NCBI RefSeq assembly: GCF_001513785.1
Contig: NZ_LNQS01000009.1
Location: 186,001 to 250,000, forward strand
Reading direction: 5' to 3'
DNA from: Rheinheimera sp. EpRS3
GTDB taxonomy: Bacteria; Pseudomonadota; Gammaproteobacteria; Enterobacterales; Alteromonadaceae
DNA length: 64,000 nucleotides
Part shown: in pieces, positions 46,007 to 54,085 of the stretch
How positions within the stretch are numbered: the stretch's first letter is position 1
How the letters are laid out: each line of letters opens with the position of its first letter
Translations under genes and position numbers: made by a program
The notes under the pieces: generated by a model
Seen by the model: the letters and a program-made list of their open reading frames with translations, nothing else
Told to the model about the DNA's origin: nothing
The model's database searches: none

Positions 46007-46558
46007 ATGTTAATACGTTTATTGGATATTGTTTTTGCTTTTTGTGGCTTAGTGTTTGGTTTTCCGGTGCTGGTTGTGCTTACTATTATTGGTTTATTTG
46101 ATACCGGTTCGCCGATATTCCGCCAGGTAAGGGTGGGGCGGCATAAAAAGCCTTTTACTTTAGTAAAGTTTCGTACCATGAAGCCGGATACCGCCCATGT
46201 CGCCAGCCATTTAGCCAGTGCCAGTGCTATAACGCCATTTGGCGGCTTTTTGCGTAAAAGCAAACTGGATGAACTGCCGCAGCTTTGGAATGTGTTAAAA
46301 GGCGAAATGAGCCTGGTAGGCCCACGGCCTTGTTTGTTTAACCAGGAAGAGTTAATAACCGAACGTGAGCAGCGTGGTGTGCTAAATGCGAGACCTGGCA
46401 TTACCGGGCTGGCACAGGTTAACGATATTGATATGTCTACGCCGGTATTGCTGGCAGAAACAGACGCCAAAATGCTGGCACAGCTTACGGTAGCGGACTA
46501 CTTTAAGTATATTTTTATGACTGTTGCCGGGAAGGGCAGTGGGGATAGGGTTAGGTAG
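46007..46558 (+). CDS. PglC-like initiating phosphoglycosyl transferase
   Basis: A small monotopic transferase (183 residues) that starts the repeat unit by moving a sugar-1-phosphate to undecaprenyl phosphate. It has one N-terminal re-entrant hydrophobic helix (LLDIVFAFCGLVFGFPVLVVL), VKFRTMKPD, the catalytic Asp-Glu pair in SKLDELPQLWN, SLVGPRPCLF and PGITGLAQVN. ATG 46007 follows AGAGGA and removes nine unlikely upstream codons. With the adjacent reductase, QuiNAc, FucNAc or a relative is the likely first sugar. Confidence 0.9.
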   Translation: MLIRLLDIVFAFCGLVFGFPVLVVLTIIGLFDTGSPIFRQVRVGRHKKPFTLVKFRTMKPDTAHVASHLASASAITPFGGFLRKSKLDELPQLWNVLKGEMSLVGPRPCLFNQEELITEREQRGVLNARPGITGLAQVNDIDMSTPVLLAETDAKMLAQLTVADYFKYIFMTVAGKGSGDRVR

Positions 46559-46599
46559 TTTTGAGTTTTGAGTTTTGAGTGGTTAGTGTCGAGTTGTGG
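46556..46599. repeat. Degenerate 7-base tandem repeat, block C
   Basis: From the stop of the transferase gene, agttttg is repeated three times exactly, then agtggtt, agtgtcg and agttgtg follow in the same phase. It is the clearest example of the seven-base period. Confidence 0.85.
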
Positions 46600-46660
46600 T
46601 TTGTAAAATTTTTGTTTTTGGCTATAGATATTACATAGTTTGGATTTGTGAGGGCCGGGA

Positions 46661-47044
46661 ATGCCTGCTGAATCGAACAATGTATTGGCCAAGGCTTTTG
46701 AGTTTGCGGTTCGGGTTGTTAGGCTTTATCAGTATTTGGTAAAAGAGCATAAAGAATTTGTGCTGTCTAAGCAGTTAGTGCGCTGTGGTACTTCTATCGG
46801 GGCAAATATTAACGAGGCGCAGGCGGGGCAATCTAAAGCTGATTTTATCGCTAAAATGAGTATTGCCAGTAAAGAGTCAAGGGAAGCGAAATATTGGTTA
46901 GAGCTGCTATGTATAACTGGCTACCTCGATAATACTCAACCGCACGTAACCAGCTTACTTAACCAAAGTGAAGAGCTAATAAAAATACTAACCAGCATAG
47001 TAAAAACTTCTCAAGCTAACTCAAAAATCACAACTAAAAACTAA
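46661..47044 (+). CDS. Four-helix bundle protein (S23 family)
   Basis: A 127-residue helical protein of the family first seen inside 23S rRNA intervening sequences and related to the Avd accessory protein of diversity-generating retroelements. Family markers are FEFAVRVVRLYQYL, SKQLVRCGTSIGANINEAQ and SKESREAKYWLELL. Function is unknown. Block C precedes it and block D, in opposite orientation, overlaps its last codons (SKITTKN is encoded by the repeat), so the gene lies between inverted repeats. Confidence 0.88.
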   Translation: MPAESNNVLAKAFEFAVRVVRLYQYLVKEHKEFVLSKQLVRCGTSIGANINEAQAGQSKADFIAKMSIASKESREAKYWLELLCITGYLDNTQPHVTSLLNQSEELIKILTSIVKTSQANSKITTKN

Positions 47045-47053
47045 GCACTCAAC
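47018..47053. repeat. Degenerate 7-base tandem repeat, block D (inverted relative to C)
   Basis: aactcaa, aaatcac, aactaaa, aactaag, cactcaa: complements of the units in block C. It covers the 3' end of the four-helix bundle gene and the short gap after it. Confidence 0.75.
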
Positions 47054-47064
47054 AAGGAGACAGG

Positions 47065-48477
47065 ATGTCGACATTGTATACCTCCCCCCAATTTACCCAC
47101 CATGGCGCCGTGGACGGCGTTACTGGTTCTTGTCATGAATATCGCATCAGCGATGATTACGGCCTGCTAATTGACTGTGGGTTGTTTCAGGGTGCTGAAG
47201 TGTCAAACAGCGGCTCTGCCAATAAACCTCATATTACATTTGCGCTTGCGCATATCCGTGCCCTGATCGTCACCCATGTGCATATTGACCATGTCGGTCG
47301 TATTCCTTATTTGCTGGCAGCCGGTTTTACCGGGCCAATATTTTGTACCACAGCGTCAGCCACCTTATTACCACTGGTACTGGAAGACGCACTCAAAGTA
47401 GGTGTTACCCGCGATGAGGCGTTAATTAATGCTTTTTTAGCCAGAGTGCGCCGCCAGTTAGTGCCTTGTGAATTTAAACGGTGGGTGGCTTTGCCCGCGT
47501 TAGATGGCGCTGCAGTTAAAGTGCGGTTTCAACCAGCTGGCCATATACTGGGCTCTGCTTATGTTGAGTTAAGCCATAATACGGCCGTAAAAATGGCTTA
47601 CAAAACGGTGTTTTCTGGCGATTTAGGTGCGCCCTATGCACCATTATTACCTGCACCCAAGCCCCCTTATGCAGCAGATGAAGTAGTAATAGAAAGCACT
47701 TATGGTGACAGATTACATGACAACCGGCGTCAGCGGATAAAACGTTTAGAGCAGGTGCTGCTGCACTCATTACAGGATAATGGCACTGTGTTGTTTCCGG
47801 CTTTTAGTATCGGCCGCACGCAGGAGTTATTGTATGAGCTTGAAGCTATTATTTATCGCTTACGCGGACAGAAAATTCATCAGAACCTGCACTGGGATGA
47901 GCTGCAGATTATCGTCGACTCACCACTGGCGGCAAAGTTTACCCAGGCGTACACTGAGTTAAAAAGCTGCTGGGACAACGAGGCCAAACAGCGTTTGCGC
48001 CAGGGGCGCCATCCGCTGAGTTTTACCCAGTTACATACTATAGACAGCCATAGCCAGCATTTAGATGTGGTGCAGTTTTTAGCCCGCACTAAACAACCGG
48101 CTATTGTTATTGCTGCCAGTGGTATGTGCGAAGGTGGCCGGGTGGTTAATTATTTAACTGCCTTACTGGCTGATAAGGCCCATCAGGTGGTATTTGTCGG
48201 TTATCAGGCACGGGGCACTTTGGGGGCGGCAATACAGCGTTTTGGCCCGCAGGGCGGTTATGTTGAAATTGACGGCCAGCGCATTAATATCGATGCGGAA
48301 ATTATTACGTTAAGCGGCTATTCAGCCCATGCCGACCAAGCTGGTTTAATTAATTTTGTCAATCGTATGGTACGTAAGCCACAACGGGTGCGCATAGTTC
48401 ATGGCGATAACAATGCCAAGCAGGCTTTGCAGCGGGCGCTGGCGACTTATGTCAAAGAAGTGGTTATTAGTGTTTAG
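47065..48477 (+). CDS. Metallo-beta-lactamase/beta-CASP RNA-processing-type hydrolase
   Basis: A 470-residue protein of the beta-CASP group of metallo-hydrolases, relatives of CPSF-73 and RNase J that cut RNA. Metal motif THVHIDHVGRIPYL is near residue 70. Further landmarks are GHILGSAYVEL, VFSGDLGAP, the beta-CASP part (VLFPAFSIGRTQELLYEL, ASGMCEGGRVVNYL) and the C-terminal SGYSAHADQ and IVHGDNNAK. It has AAGGAGA before its ATG. Its presence among sugar genes is unexplained; repeats lie on both sides. Confidence 0.9.
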   Translation: MSTLYTSPQFTHHGAVDGVTGSCHEYRISDDYGLLIDCGLFQGAEVSNSGSANKPHITFALAHIRALIVTHVHIDHVGRIPYLLAAGFTGPIFCTTASATLLPLVLEDALKVGVTRDEALINAFLARVRRQLVPCEFKRWVALPALDGAAVKVRFQPAGHILGSAYVELSHNTAVKMAYKTVFSGDLGAPYAPLLPAPKPPYAADEVVIESTYGDRLHDNRRQRIKRLEQVLLHSLQDNGTVLFPAFSIGRTQELLYELEAIIYRLRGQKIHQNLHWDELQIIVDSPLAAKFTQAYTELKSCWDNEAKQRLRQGRHPLSFTQLHTIDSHSQHLDVVQFLARTKQPAIVIAASGMCEGGRVVNYLTALLADKAHQVVFVGYQARGTLGAAIQRFGPQGGYVEIDGQRINIDAEIITLSGYSAHADQAGLINFVNRMVRKPQRVRIVHGDNNAKQALQRALATYVKEVVISV

Positions 48478-48600
48478 TGTTAAGAGATTAGTGTTTAGTT
48501 GTGAGTGTTAAGTGTTTAGTTTTAGGGTAAACTCCGCAATCATAACTAAACACTCAAAACTTACAACTCAAAGCCCAAAGCTCACAGCTCATAATTCAAA
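48470..48600. repeat. Long imperfect inverted repeat built of 7-base units, block E
   Basis: The left arm (about 48470-48530) runs gtgttta, gtgttaa, gagatta, gtgttta and so on; the right arm (about 48541-48600) runs aactaaa, cactcaa, aacttac, aactcaa. The two are approximate complements and could form a long hairpin in the transcript between the beta-CASP and ugd genes. Confidence 0.8.
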
Positions 48601-48609
48601 AAGGTTGTT

Positions 48610-49785
48610 ATGTCAGGTTTAAAAATTGCTATTGCCGGTACCGGCTATGTCGGGCTATCTAATGCTATGTTGCTGGCGCAGCACAATAACGTCGTGGCGC
48701 TGGATATACTGCCGGAAAAAGTAGCATTGTTAAACGCTAAACAATCACCGATTGAAGATAAAGAAATTAGCGATTTTCTGCTGCACAAAGCACTGAACTT
48801 TACTGCCACGTTGGATAAACAACAGGCCTATACAGATGCAGATTTTGTTATTATCTCCACCCCGACAGATTACGACCCGCAAACTAATTACTTTAATACC
48901 AAAAGTGTTGAAGCTGTTATCGCTGATGTAATGGCAATAAACCCCAAGGCGGTGATGGTAATTAAGTCTACCGTGCCTGTGGGTTACACCAAAACTGCAC
49001 GGGAAAAGTTTGCTACTGCCAACCTGATTTTTTCACCGGAGTTTTTACGCGAAGGCCGGGCGCTATACGACAACCTTTACCCGTCACGTATTATTGTTGG
49101 TGAGCAAAGCGAGCGGGCCGCGCAGTTTGCTGCTTTGTTACAACAAGGTGCTATTAAGCAGGATGTACCGGTATTATTTACCGACAGCACTGAAGCCGAA
49201 GCGATAAAGCTGTTTTCTAATACTTACCTGGCCATGCGGGTGGCCTATTTTAACGAGCTGGATAGTTATGCCGAAAGCCATGGCTTAAATTCGCGGCAGA
49301 TTATTGAAGGCGTAGGCTTAGACCCACGTATTGGCAAGCATTACAACAACCCCAGCTTTGGTTATGGTGGTTATTGCTTACCTAAAGATACTAAGCAGTT
49401 ACTGGCTAATTACCAGCATGTACCTAATAACATTATGCAGGCAGTGGTAGATGCCAACCGTACCCGTAAAGATTTTATTGCTGAATCTATTGTGAAGCGT
49501 AACCCGAAAATAGTCGGTGTATACCGGTTGGCAATGAAAGCTGGGTCGGACAATTTCCGCGCCTCTGCGATTCAGGGCATTATGAAGCGCATTAAAGCTA
49601 AAGGCATTGAGGTTGTGGTATACGAGCCGGAATTAAAACAGGATGAGTTTTTCCGCTCCCGCGTTATTAAAGACCTGGCTGAATTTAAGCAAATTTCAGA
49701 TGTAATAGTGGCAAACCGGCGCAGTGAAGTTTTGGTGGATGTAGAAGACAAAGTGTATACCCGTGATTTGTTTGGTAGCGATTAA
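48610..49785 (+). CDS. ugd: UDP-glucose 6-dehydrogenase
   Basis: Oxidises UDP-glucose to UDP-glucuronic acid with NAD+. It is the short (391-residue) form typical of enteric and marine gammaproteobacteria, with [43 protein letters not shown], and the catalytic Cys in [13 protein letters not shown]. The next gene, galU, provides its substrate. This adds glucuronic acid to the list of precursors the locus can make. Confidence 0.95.
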   Translation: MSGLKIAIAGTGYVGLSNAMLLAQHNNVVALDILPEKVALLNAKQSPIEDKEISDFLLHKALNFTATLDKQQAYTDADFVIISTPTDYDPQTNYFNTKSVEAVIADVMAINPKAVMVIKSTVPVGYTKTAREKFATANLIFSPEFLREGRALYDNLYPSRIIVGEQSERAAQFAALLQQGAIKQDVPVLFTDSTEAEAIKLFSNTYLAMRVAYFNELDSYAESHGLNSRQIIEGVGLDPRIGKHYNNPSFGYGGYCLPKDTKQLLANYQHVPNNIMQAVVDANRTRKDFIAESIVKRNPKIVGVYRLAMKAGSDNFRASAIQGIMKRIKAKGIEVVVYEPELKQDEFFRSRVIKDLAEFKQISDVIVANRRSEVLVDVEDKVYTRDLFGSD

Positions 49786-49856
49786 GTTAGTGTTGAGTTA
49801 TGAATGGTGAGTTATGAGTTGTTAACTCAACACTTACCATTCAACACTAAACACTG
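49786..49856. repeat. Imperfect inverted repeat built of 7-base units, block F
   Basis: gttagtgttga ... gaatggtgag faces aactcaacacttaccattc, then aacactaaac, giving a stem of about 25 pairs with a bulge, between ugd and galU. The unit phase of seven is again visible (agtgttg, agttatg, aatggtg, agttatg). Confidence 0.8.
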
Positions 49857-49871
49857 AGTATTGGAGTTTAC

Positions 49872-50771
49872 ATGAAAGTATTAAAAGCGGTAATACCGGT
49901 TGCCGGGTTGGGTACCAGGATGTTGCCGGCAACTAAAGCAATACCGAAAGAAATGCTGCCGGTAGTCGATAAGCCGTTGATTCAGTATGTAGTAAGCGAA
50001 TGTATTGCGGCAGGTATTAAGCAGATAGTGCTGGTAACGCATTCATCGAAAAACAGTATAGAAAACCATTTTGATAAAAGCTTTGAACTGGAATCTATGC
50101 TGGAAAAGCGGGTTAAGCGCCAGTTGTTGGATGAAGTGCAGGCTATTTGTCCGAAAGATGTGACTATTATGCATGTGCGTCAGGGCGAGGCTAAGGGTCT
50201 GGGCCATGCAGTGCTGTGCGCATTGCCGCTGGTGGGCGATGCTCCTTTCGCAGTAGTGCTGCCAGATGTTTTGATTGATGGTTACGACTGTGATTTACGT
50301 CGCGACAACCTGGCAAAAATGGTGCAGTTGTTTGAACAAAGTGGTGTTAGCCAGGTAATGGTTGAGCCAGTGCCGCATGATATGGTAAGCAACTATGGTG
50401 TTGCCGATGTGGGTGGCCACCAGGTGCAAGGCGGTGAGTCTGTCAGAATGGCCGCTATAGTGGAAAAACCCGCTGTTGAGCAGGCGCCGTCTAATCTGGC
50501 GGTGGTAGGACGCTATGTATTTAGCCAGCAAATCTGGCAGCAGTTAAAGCGTACTCCTGTCGGGGCGGGTGATGAAATTCAGCTCACGGACGCCATTGCA
50601 TTATTAATGGAAGCGGAAGCCGTAAATGCCTACCATATTACCGGCCGTAGCCATGATTGTGGCAATAAGCTGGGCTATATGCAGGCCTTTGTTGAACATG
50701 GTTTGCGTGATAAATATCTGGGGCCGGATTTTAAGCAGTGGTTAACCCAGTTGCTGAATACAGCAGGTTAG
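49872..50771 (+). CDS. galU: UTP-glucose-1-phosphate uridylyltransferase
   Basis: Makes UDP-glucose. The start carries the full pyrophosphorylase signature ([35 protein letters not shown]). [15 protein letters not shown] holds the metal Asp, and [21 protein letters not shown] is conserved. At 299 residues it is complete. TTGGAG lies just upstream of the ATG. It feeds ugd and general envelope synthesis. Confidence 0.95.
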   Translation: MKVLKAVIPVAGLGTRMLPATKAIPKEMLPVVDKPLIQYVVSECIAAGIKQIVLVTHSSKNSIENHFDKSFELESMLEKRVKRQLLDEVQAICPKDVTIMHVRQGEAKGLGHAVLCALPLVGDAPFAVVLPDVLIDGYDCDLRRDNLAKMVQLFEQSGVSQVMVEPVPHDMVSNYGVADVGGHQVQGGESVRMAAIVEKPAVEQAPSNLAVVGRYVFSQQIWQQLKRTPVGAGDEIQLTDAIALLMEAEAVNAYHITGRSHDCGNKLGYMQAFVEHGLRDKYLGPDFKQWLTQLLNTAG

Positions 50772-50867
50772 GCATAATGCGATTACAATGGTTGCGGGTG
50801 TTATACTCGCGCCAGTTAAAATTGATTATTGTTGGCCAGACAGGCTAACGTTATTCTGGAGTAGTTG

Positions 50868-52853
50868 ATGCTTGCTTGGTTGCTGGGGTTGCCCCGTGCG
50901 ATAAAACGCTTAATTTCAGTGATAGCTGATATGTTTTTTTTAATCAGCTCGTTGTTTGCTGCGTATTTTTTGACACAGCACGAAGACCGTACTGATATTC
51001 CTGAAATTGCTCTGGCTTTTGCCGTAACCCTGCCTGTTACATTATTTATTTTTACCAAGCTTGGTTTGTACCGTGCAGTTATCCGCTATATTGGCCAGCA
51101 TGCGCTGGGCGCAGTGTTGGCTGGTATAGTAAGCAGCGCCTTTGTGTTGGCGCTATTGTTTGGCCTGCTAAAGGTGCATGACAAAGGCAACCTGATTTTC
51201 GTTTACGCTATTCTGGCCTTAATTAGCTCAGGTGGTTTACGTTTACTGGCACGGATGTTTTTGGTGCAGCGTAATAATGGCCATAAAGAACGCGTGCTTA
51301 TTTATGGCGCCGGCTCGTCCGGCCGCCAGTTAGCACAAGCGCTTATTAATGGTGAGCAGTACCACCCAGTAGTGTTTGTTGATGACGACACCACCCTGCA
51401 CCGTTCTACTATTTTGGGTGTGCCTGTTGGTGCGCCAGCCCAGATTACCAGCCTGATCAAGTCACATAATATCAGCCGTATTTTACTGGCGTTGCCGTCT
51501 GTTAGCCGCTCACGTCGGCGCGAAGTGCTGGATGCGTTGGAAGAGCTTCCAATACCGGTGCAGTCTATCCCCGGCATGAGTGATTTAGTTGATGGCTCTA
51601 TGCGTATTGATGAGTTGCAGGACGTAAAAATTGAAGATTTGCTGGGCCGTGATCCGGTAGCGCCGAAAACCAAACTGATGCAGGCTAATATTCACGGCAA
51701 GGTAGTTATGGTAACCGGTGCGGGCGGCTCTATTGGCTCTGAGTTGTGCCGGCAAATTATTACCTGCGAGCCTAAAACGCTGGTGTTATTTGAGTTGTCA
51801 GAATTTAGCCTGTACAGCATAGAGCAAGAATTAAGTGCCCTGATTAAACACCAACAGCTGGATATTCAGTTGGTGCCAATAATGGGTACTGCGCAGCGGC
51901 GTAACCGGCTGGAAACGGTAATGAAAGCCTTTAAAGTGCAGACGGTTTACCATGCAGCGGCTTATAAGCATGTGCCGCTGGTAGAATATAATGTAGTTGA
52001 AGGGGTGCGCAATAATGTATTTGGCACCTGGTATGCCGCCGAGGCGGCTATTGCCTCCGGCGTAGAAACTTTTGTACTTATCTCTACTGACAAAGCGGTG
52101 CGGCCAACTAACGTAATGGGGGCGTCAAAGCGCTTAGCCGAGTTAGTATTGCAGGCTCTATCGGAGCGGCAAAGCACTACAAGGTTTTGTATGGTGCGTT
52201 TTGGCAATGTGCTTGGCTCCAGCGGCTCTGTGGTGCCACTGTTTCGTGAGCAAATACGCCGTGGTGGGCCGGTTACGGTAACGCATAAAGATATTATTCG
52301 GTATTTTATGACCATACCCGAGGCGGCGCAGCTGGTGATACAGGCCGGTGCTATGGGGCAGGGCGGTGATGTATTTGTGCTGGATATGGGCGAACCGGTG
52401 AAAATTGCCGATTTAGCCAAACGTATGATCCACCTGATGGGGCTGGAAGTTAAAGATGAAGTACACCCTAATGGTGATATTGAAGTTCAGTATTCCGGCT
52501 TGCGGCCGGGCGAAAAACTGTATGAAGAGTTATTAATCGGCGAAAATGTACGCGAAACTGCCCATCCGCGTATTATGGCCGCTGATGAAGTGTGCCTTGG
52601 CTGGAGCCAGATGGAAAGTATGCTATTACAACTGGATACCCTGTGCGACAGTTTTGCAGTTGAGCAAATTATTGAGCTAATGCGGGTTGCTCCTGCAGGC
52701 TTTAATTATAGCTGCGCCAGCAGTGATCTGGTGGTAAAAGCCTGTTGCGATATTGAGTTGGCTGCACCGGTTGCGGTGCCGCTGAATATGGTAGTAAATA
52801 CCGCCACGGGCATAGGTGCTGTAACTGCAGCGCCGGCAAAGAAGTATTGTTAG
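50868..52853 (+). CDS. wbpM: UDP-GlcNAc 4,6-dehydratase, WbpM/FlaA1 family (membrane-bound long form)
   Basis: Produces UDP-4-keto-6-deoxy-GlcNAc, the precursor of QuiNAc, FucNAc and bacillosamine-type sugars. Four N-terminal membrane helices precede a first Rossmann-like domain (VLIYGAGSSGRQLAQAL). The dehydratase domain follows (VMVTGAGGSIGSELCRQI, YHAAAYKHVPLVE, STDKAVRPTNVMGASKR). The catalytic Tyr is replaced by Met, as in WbpM. ATG 50868 is used, with GGAG upstream. The last 40 residues are Ala/Val-rich and end in KKYC, which is not typical. Confidence 0.92.
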   Translation: MLAWLLGLPRAIKRLISVIADMFFLISSLFAAYFLTQHEDRTDIPEIALAFAVTLPVTLFIFTKLGLYRAVIRYIGQHALGAVLAGIVSSAFVLALLFGLLKVHDKGNLIFVYAILALISSGGLRLLARMFLVQRNNGHKERVLIYGAGSSGRQLAQALINGEQYHPVVFVDDDTTLHRSTILGVPVGAPAQITSLIKSHNISRILLALPSVSRSRRREVLDALEELPIPVQSIPGMSDLVDGSMRIDELQDVKIEDLLGRDPVAPKTKLMQANIHGKVVMVTGAGGSIGSELCRQIITCEPKTLVLFELSEFSLYSIEQELSALIKHQQLDIQLVPIMGTAQRRNRLETVMKAFKVQTVYHAAAYKHVPLVEYNVVEGVRNNVFGTWYAAEAAIASGVETFVLISTDKAVRPTNVMGASKRLAELVLQALSERQSTTRFCMVRFGNVLGSSGSVVPLFREQIRRGGPVTVTHKDIIRYFMTIPEAAQLVIQAGAMGQGGDVFVLDMGEPVKIADLAKRMIHLMGLEVKDEVHPNGDIEVQYSGLRPGEKLYEELLIGENVRETAHPRIMAADEVCLGWSQMESMLLQLDTLCDSFAVEQIIELMRVAPAGFNYSCASSDLVVKACCDIELAAPVAVPLNMVVNTATGIGAVTAAPAKKYC

Positions 52854-52978
52854 CCAATACTGTTAACAGTAAGCTGCAAAAAAAGCAGTTAATATGCAGT
52901 TAGGGGTTGAGTAATACTTGTGTTTACGTTACTCTTCGCCTAACTGGAAATCCAAATTTGTTTATTGAGGGAATTGCT

Positions 52979-53287
52979 ATGAAAAAATTAATTATTGCTG
53001 CTGCGGTAATGGCGTTAAGTGCTGGTGTTAATGCTCAAGATGTTGCTGGTGGTGCTGATGCCAAAGAAGGTACTATTGGTGGTGTCGCTACTACTACTAT
53101 CGCTGCTGGCGTAGTGGGTGTTGCAGTTGCAGCTGCCGTTATTTCTAATAACCGTGGCACTTCTGTAACTCAGCCTCCAGTGCTGTGTGATGACGGCAGC
53201 ACACCAGTAAATGGTGTTTGTAATGGTAATACTGTAACTAATACAAGTACTGGCACGGCAACTGTGACAGTAACTTCAACTATGTAA
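52979..53287 (+). CDS. gfcA: GfcA/YjbE-like small exported protein
   Basis: A 102-residue exported protein that heads the gfc (yjb) operon. It has a signal peptide (MKKLIIAAAVMALSAGVNAQ), then a Gly/Ala-rich hydrophobic stretch (IAAGVVGVAVAAAVI), two cysteines (70 and 81) and a Thr-rich tail. E. coli GfcA and YjbE share this layout and position; their molecular role is not known. GAGGGA lies six bases before the ATG, and the frame upstream of it is not conserved. A weak promoter (TTGAGT, 17 bases, TACTCT) lies near 52915. A strong terminator follows the gene. Confidence 0.78.
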   Translation: MKKLIIAAAVMALSAGVNAQDVAGGADAKEGTIGGVATTTIAAGVVGVAVAAAVISNNRGTSVTQPPVLCDDGSTPVNGVCNGNTVTNTSTGTATVTVTSTM

Positions 53288-53299
53288 GTTTATTGCTTA

Positions 53300-53327
53300 A
53301 AAAAAGCCGCCTGTAGGCGGCTTTTTT
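53300..53327 (+). terminator. Strong intrinsic terminator between gfcA and gfcB
   Basis: A 12-base-pair stem (aaaaaagccgcc with ggcggctttttt) and a four-base loop, with a six-T run, lie 12 bases after the gfcA stop. It should cut most transcripts after gfcA, leaving gfcBCD to read-through or a separate start. Confidence 0.9.
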
Positions 53328-53371
53328 ATTGCTGTGGTTTATTTGGTATTTTTATTCAGCGAGCATACACC

Positions 53372-54085
53372 TTGATAGCATTAATTAAAACGGTCTTTAG
53401 TGGTCTTGTGCTGCTAGCCCTTACCGCATGTGCTGGTACTTATCATTCTTATATTGATACCCTTAAACTTGCGTTTGCGGATACCCCAGATGCAGAACTT
53501 AGCCTGGCTGAGGTACAGCAGTCACAATACGATTTACTTTATGTAAGGCACGGTGAGCGGGCACAAGCGGTAATGGTGCTAATGCACCTGGAAGCCGGCC
53601 AGCATAAATGGGTATCGGCAGATAATGCCATGCTGATAATGGAGCAGGGCCGCCTGGTGCGTACTTTAGGTTTGGAAAATGACTTATTGCACCTGACCAA
53701 CACTATTAATGACCCGGTTCGCCGTATAGCCTCTATTCGCCCTGATAATACCTGGCTACGCCTGGCAGACTGGCATAACGGTGAATATGGTTATGCACTG
53801 CGCTCACGCTTTGAAGTTATACCCGCGCAACAGTTGACGGTTTTTCAGCAACAGCTGAATACCACGCTGGTAGTGGAGCATGTAAAGTATGAAGATAGCG
53901 CTAATTACCTGCGCTTTGATGGCAACTGGCAAAACTATTTTTGGTTTGACAGTGAATCTGGCACTTTGATCAAAAGTGAGCAGACATTGTCGCCTTTTCT
54001 ACAGCCTATAACCATGACGTATGCCAGCCGGATAGCACGGCTGCTGCCAGCGGCAGGTAGCAATAATGCCGGTGGTGCACAATGA
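53372..54085 (+). CDS. gfcB: GfcB/YjbF-family outer-membrane lipoprotein
   Basis: A lipoprotein of the group 4 capsule (gfc/yjb) operon. The lipobox is LALTAC, with the modified Cys at residue 20. The start is a TTG 85 bases after gfcA with only a weak ribosome-binding site, but it gives a proper signal. The body is beta-rich (WLRLADWHNGEYGYALRSRF), as in the known GfcB/YmcC fold. It is coupled to gfcC by a four-base overlap. Known gfc mutants lose capsule; the exact role is open. Confidence 0.82.
   Translation: MIALIKTVFSGLVLLALTACAGTYHSYIDTLKLAFADTPDAELSLAEVQQSQYDLLYVRHGERAQAVMVLMHLEAGQHKWVSADNAMLIMEQGRLVRTLGLENDLLHLTNTINDPVRRIASIRPDNTWLRLADWHNGEYGYALRSRFEVIPAQQLTVFQQQLNTTLVVEHVKYEDSANYLRFDGNWQNYFWFDSESGTLIKSEQTLSPFLQPITMTYASRIARLLPAAGSNNAGGAQ

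Noticed and set aside
45976..46470. A 164-codon minus-strand frame opposite the PglC-like gene
   Set aside because: The + strand protein has all its catalytic motifs; the antisense frame has none.
45513..49856. The repeat blocks as CRISPR arrays
   Set aside because: Units are seven bases, degenerate and directly adjacent, with no unique spacers of even length and no cas genes.
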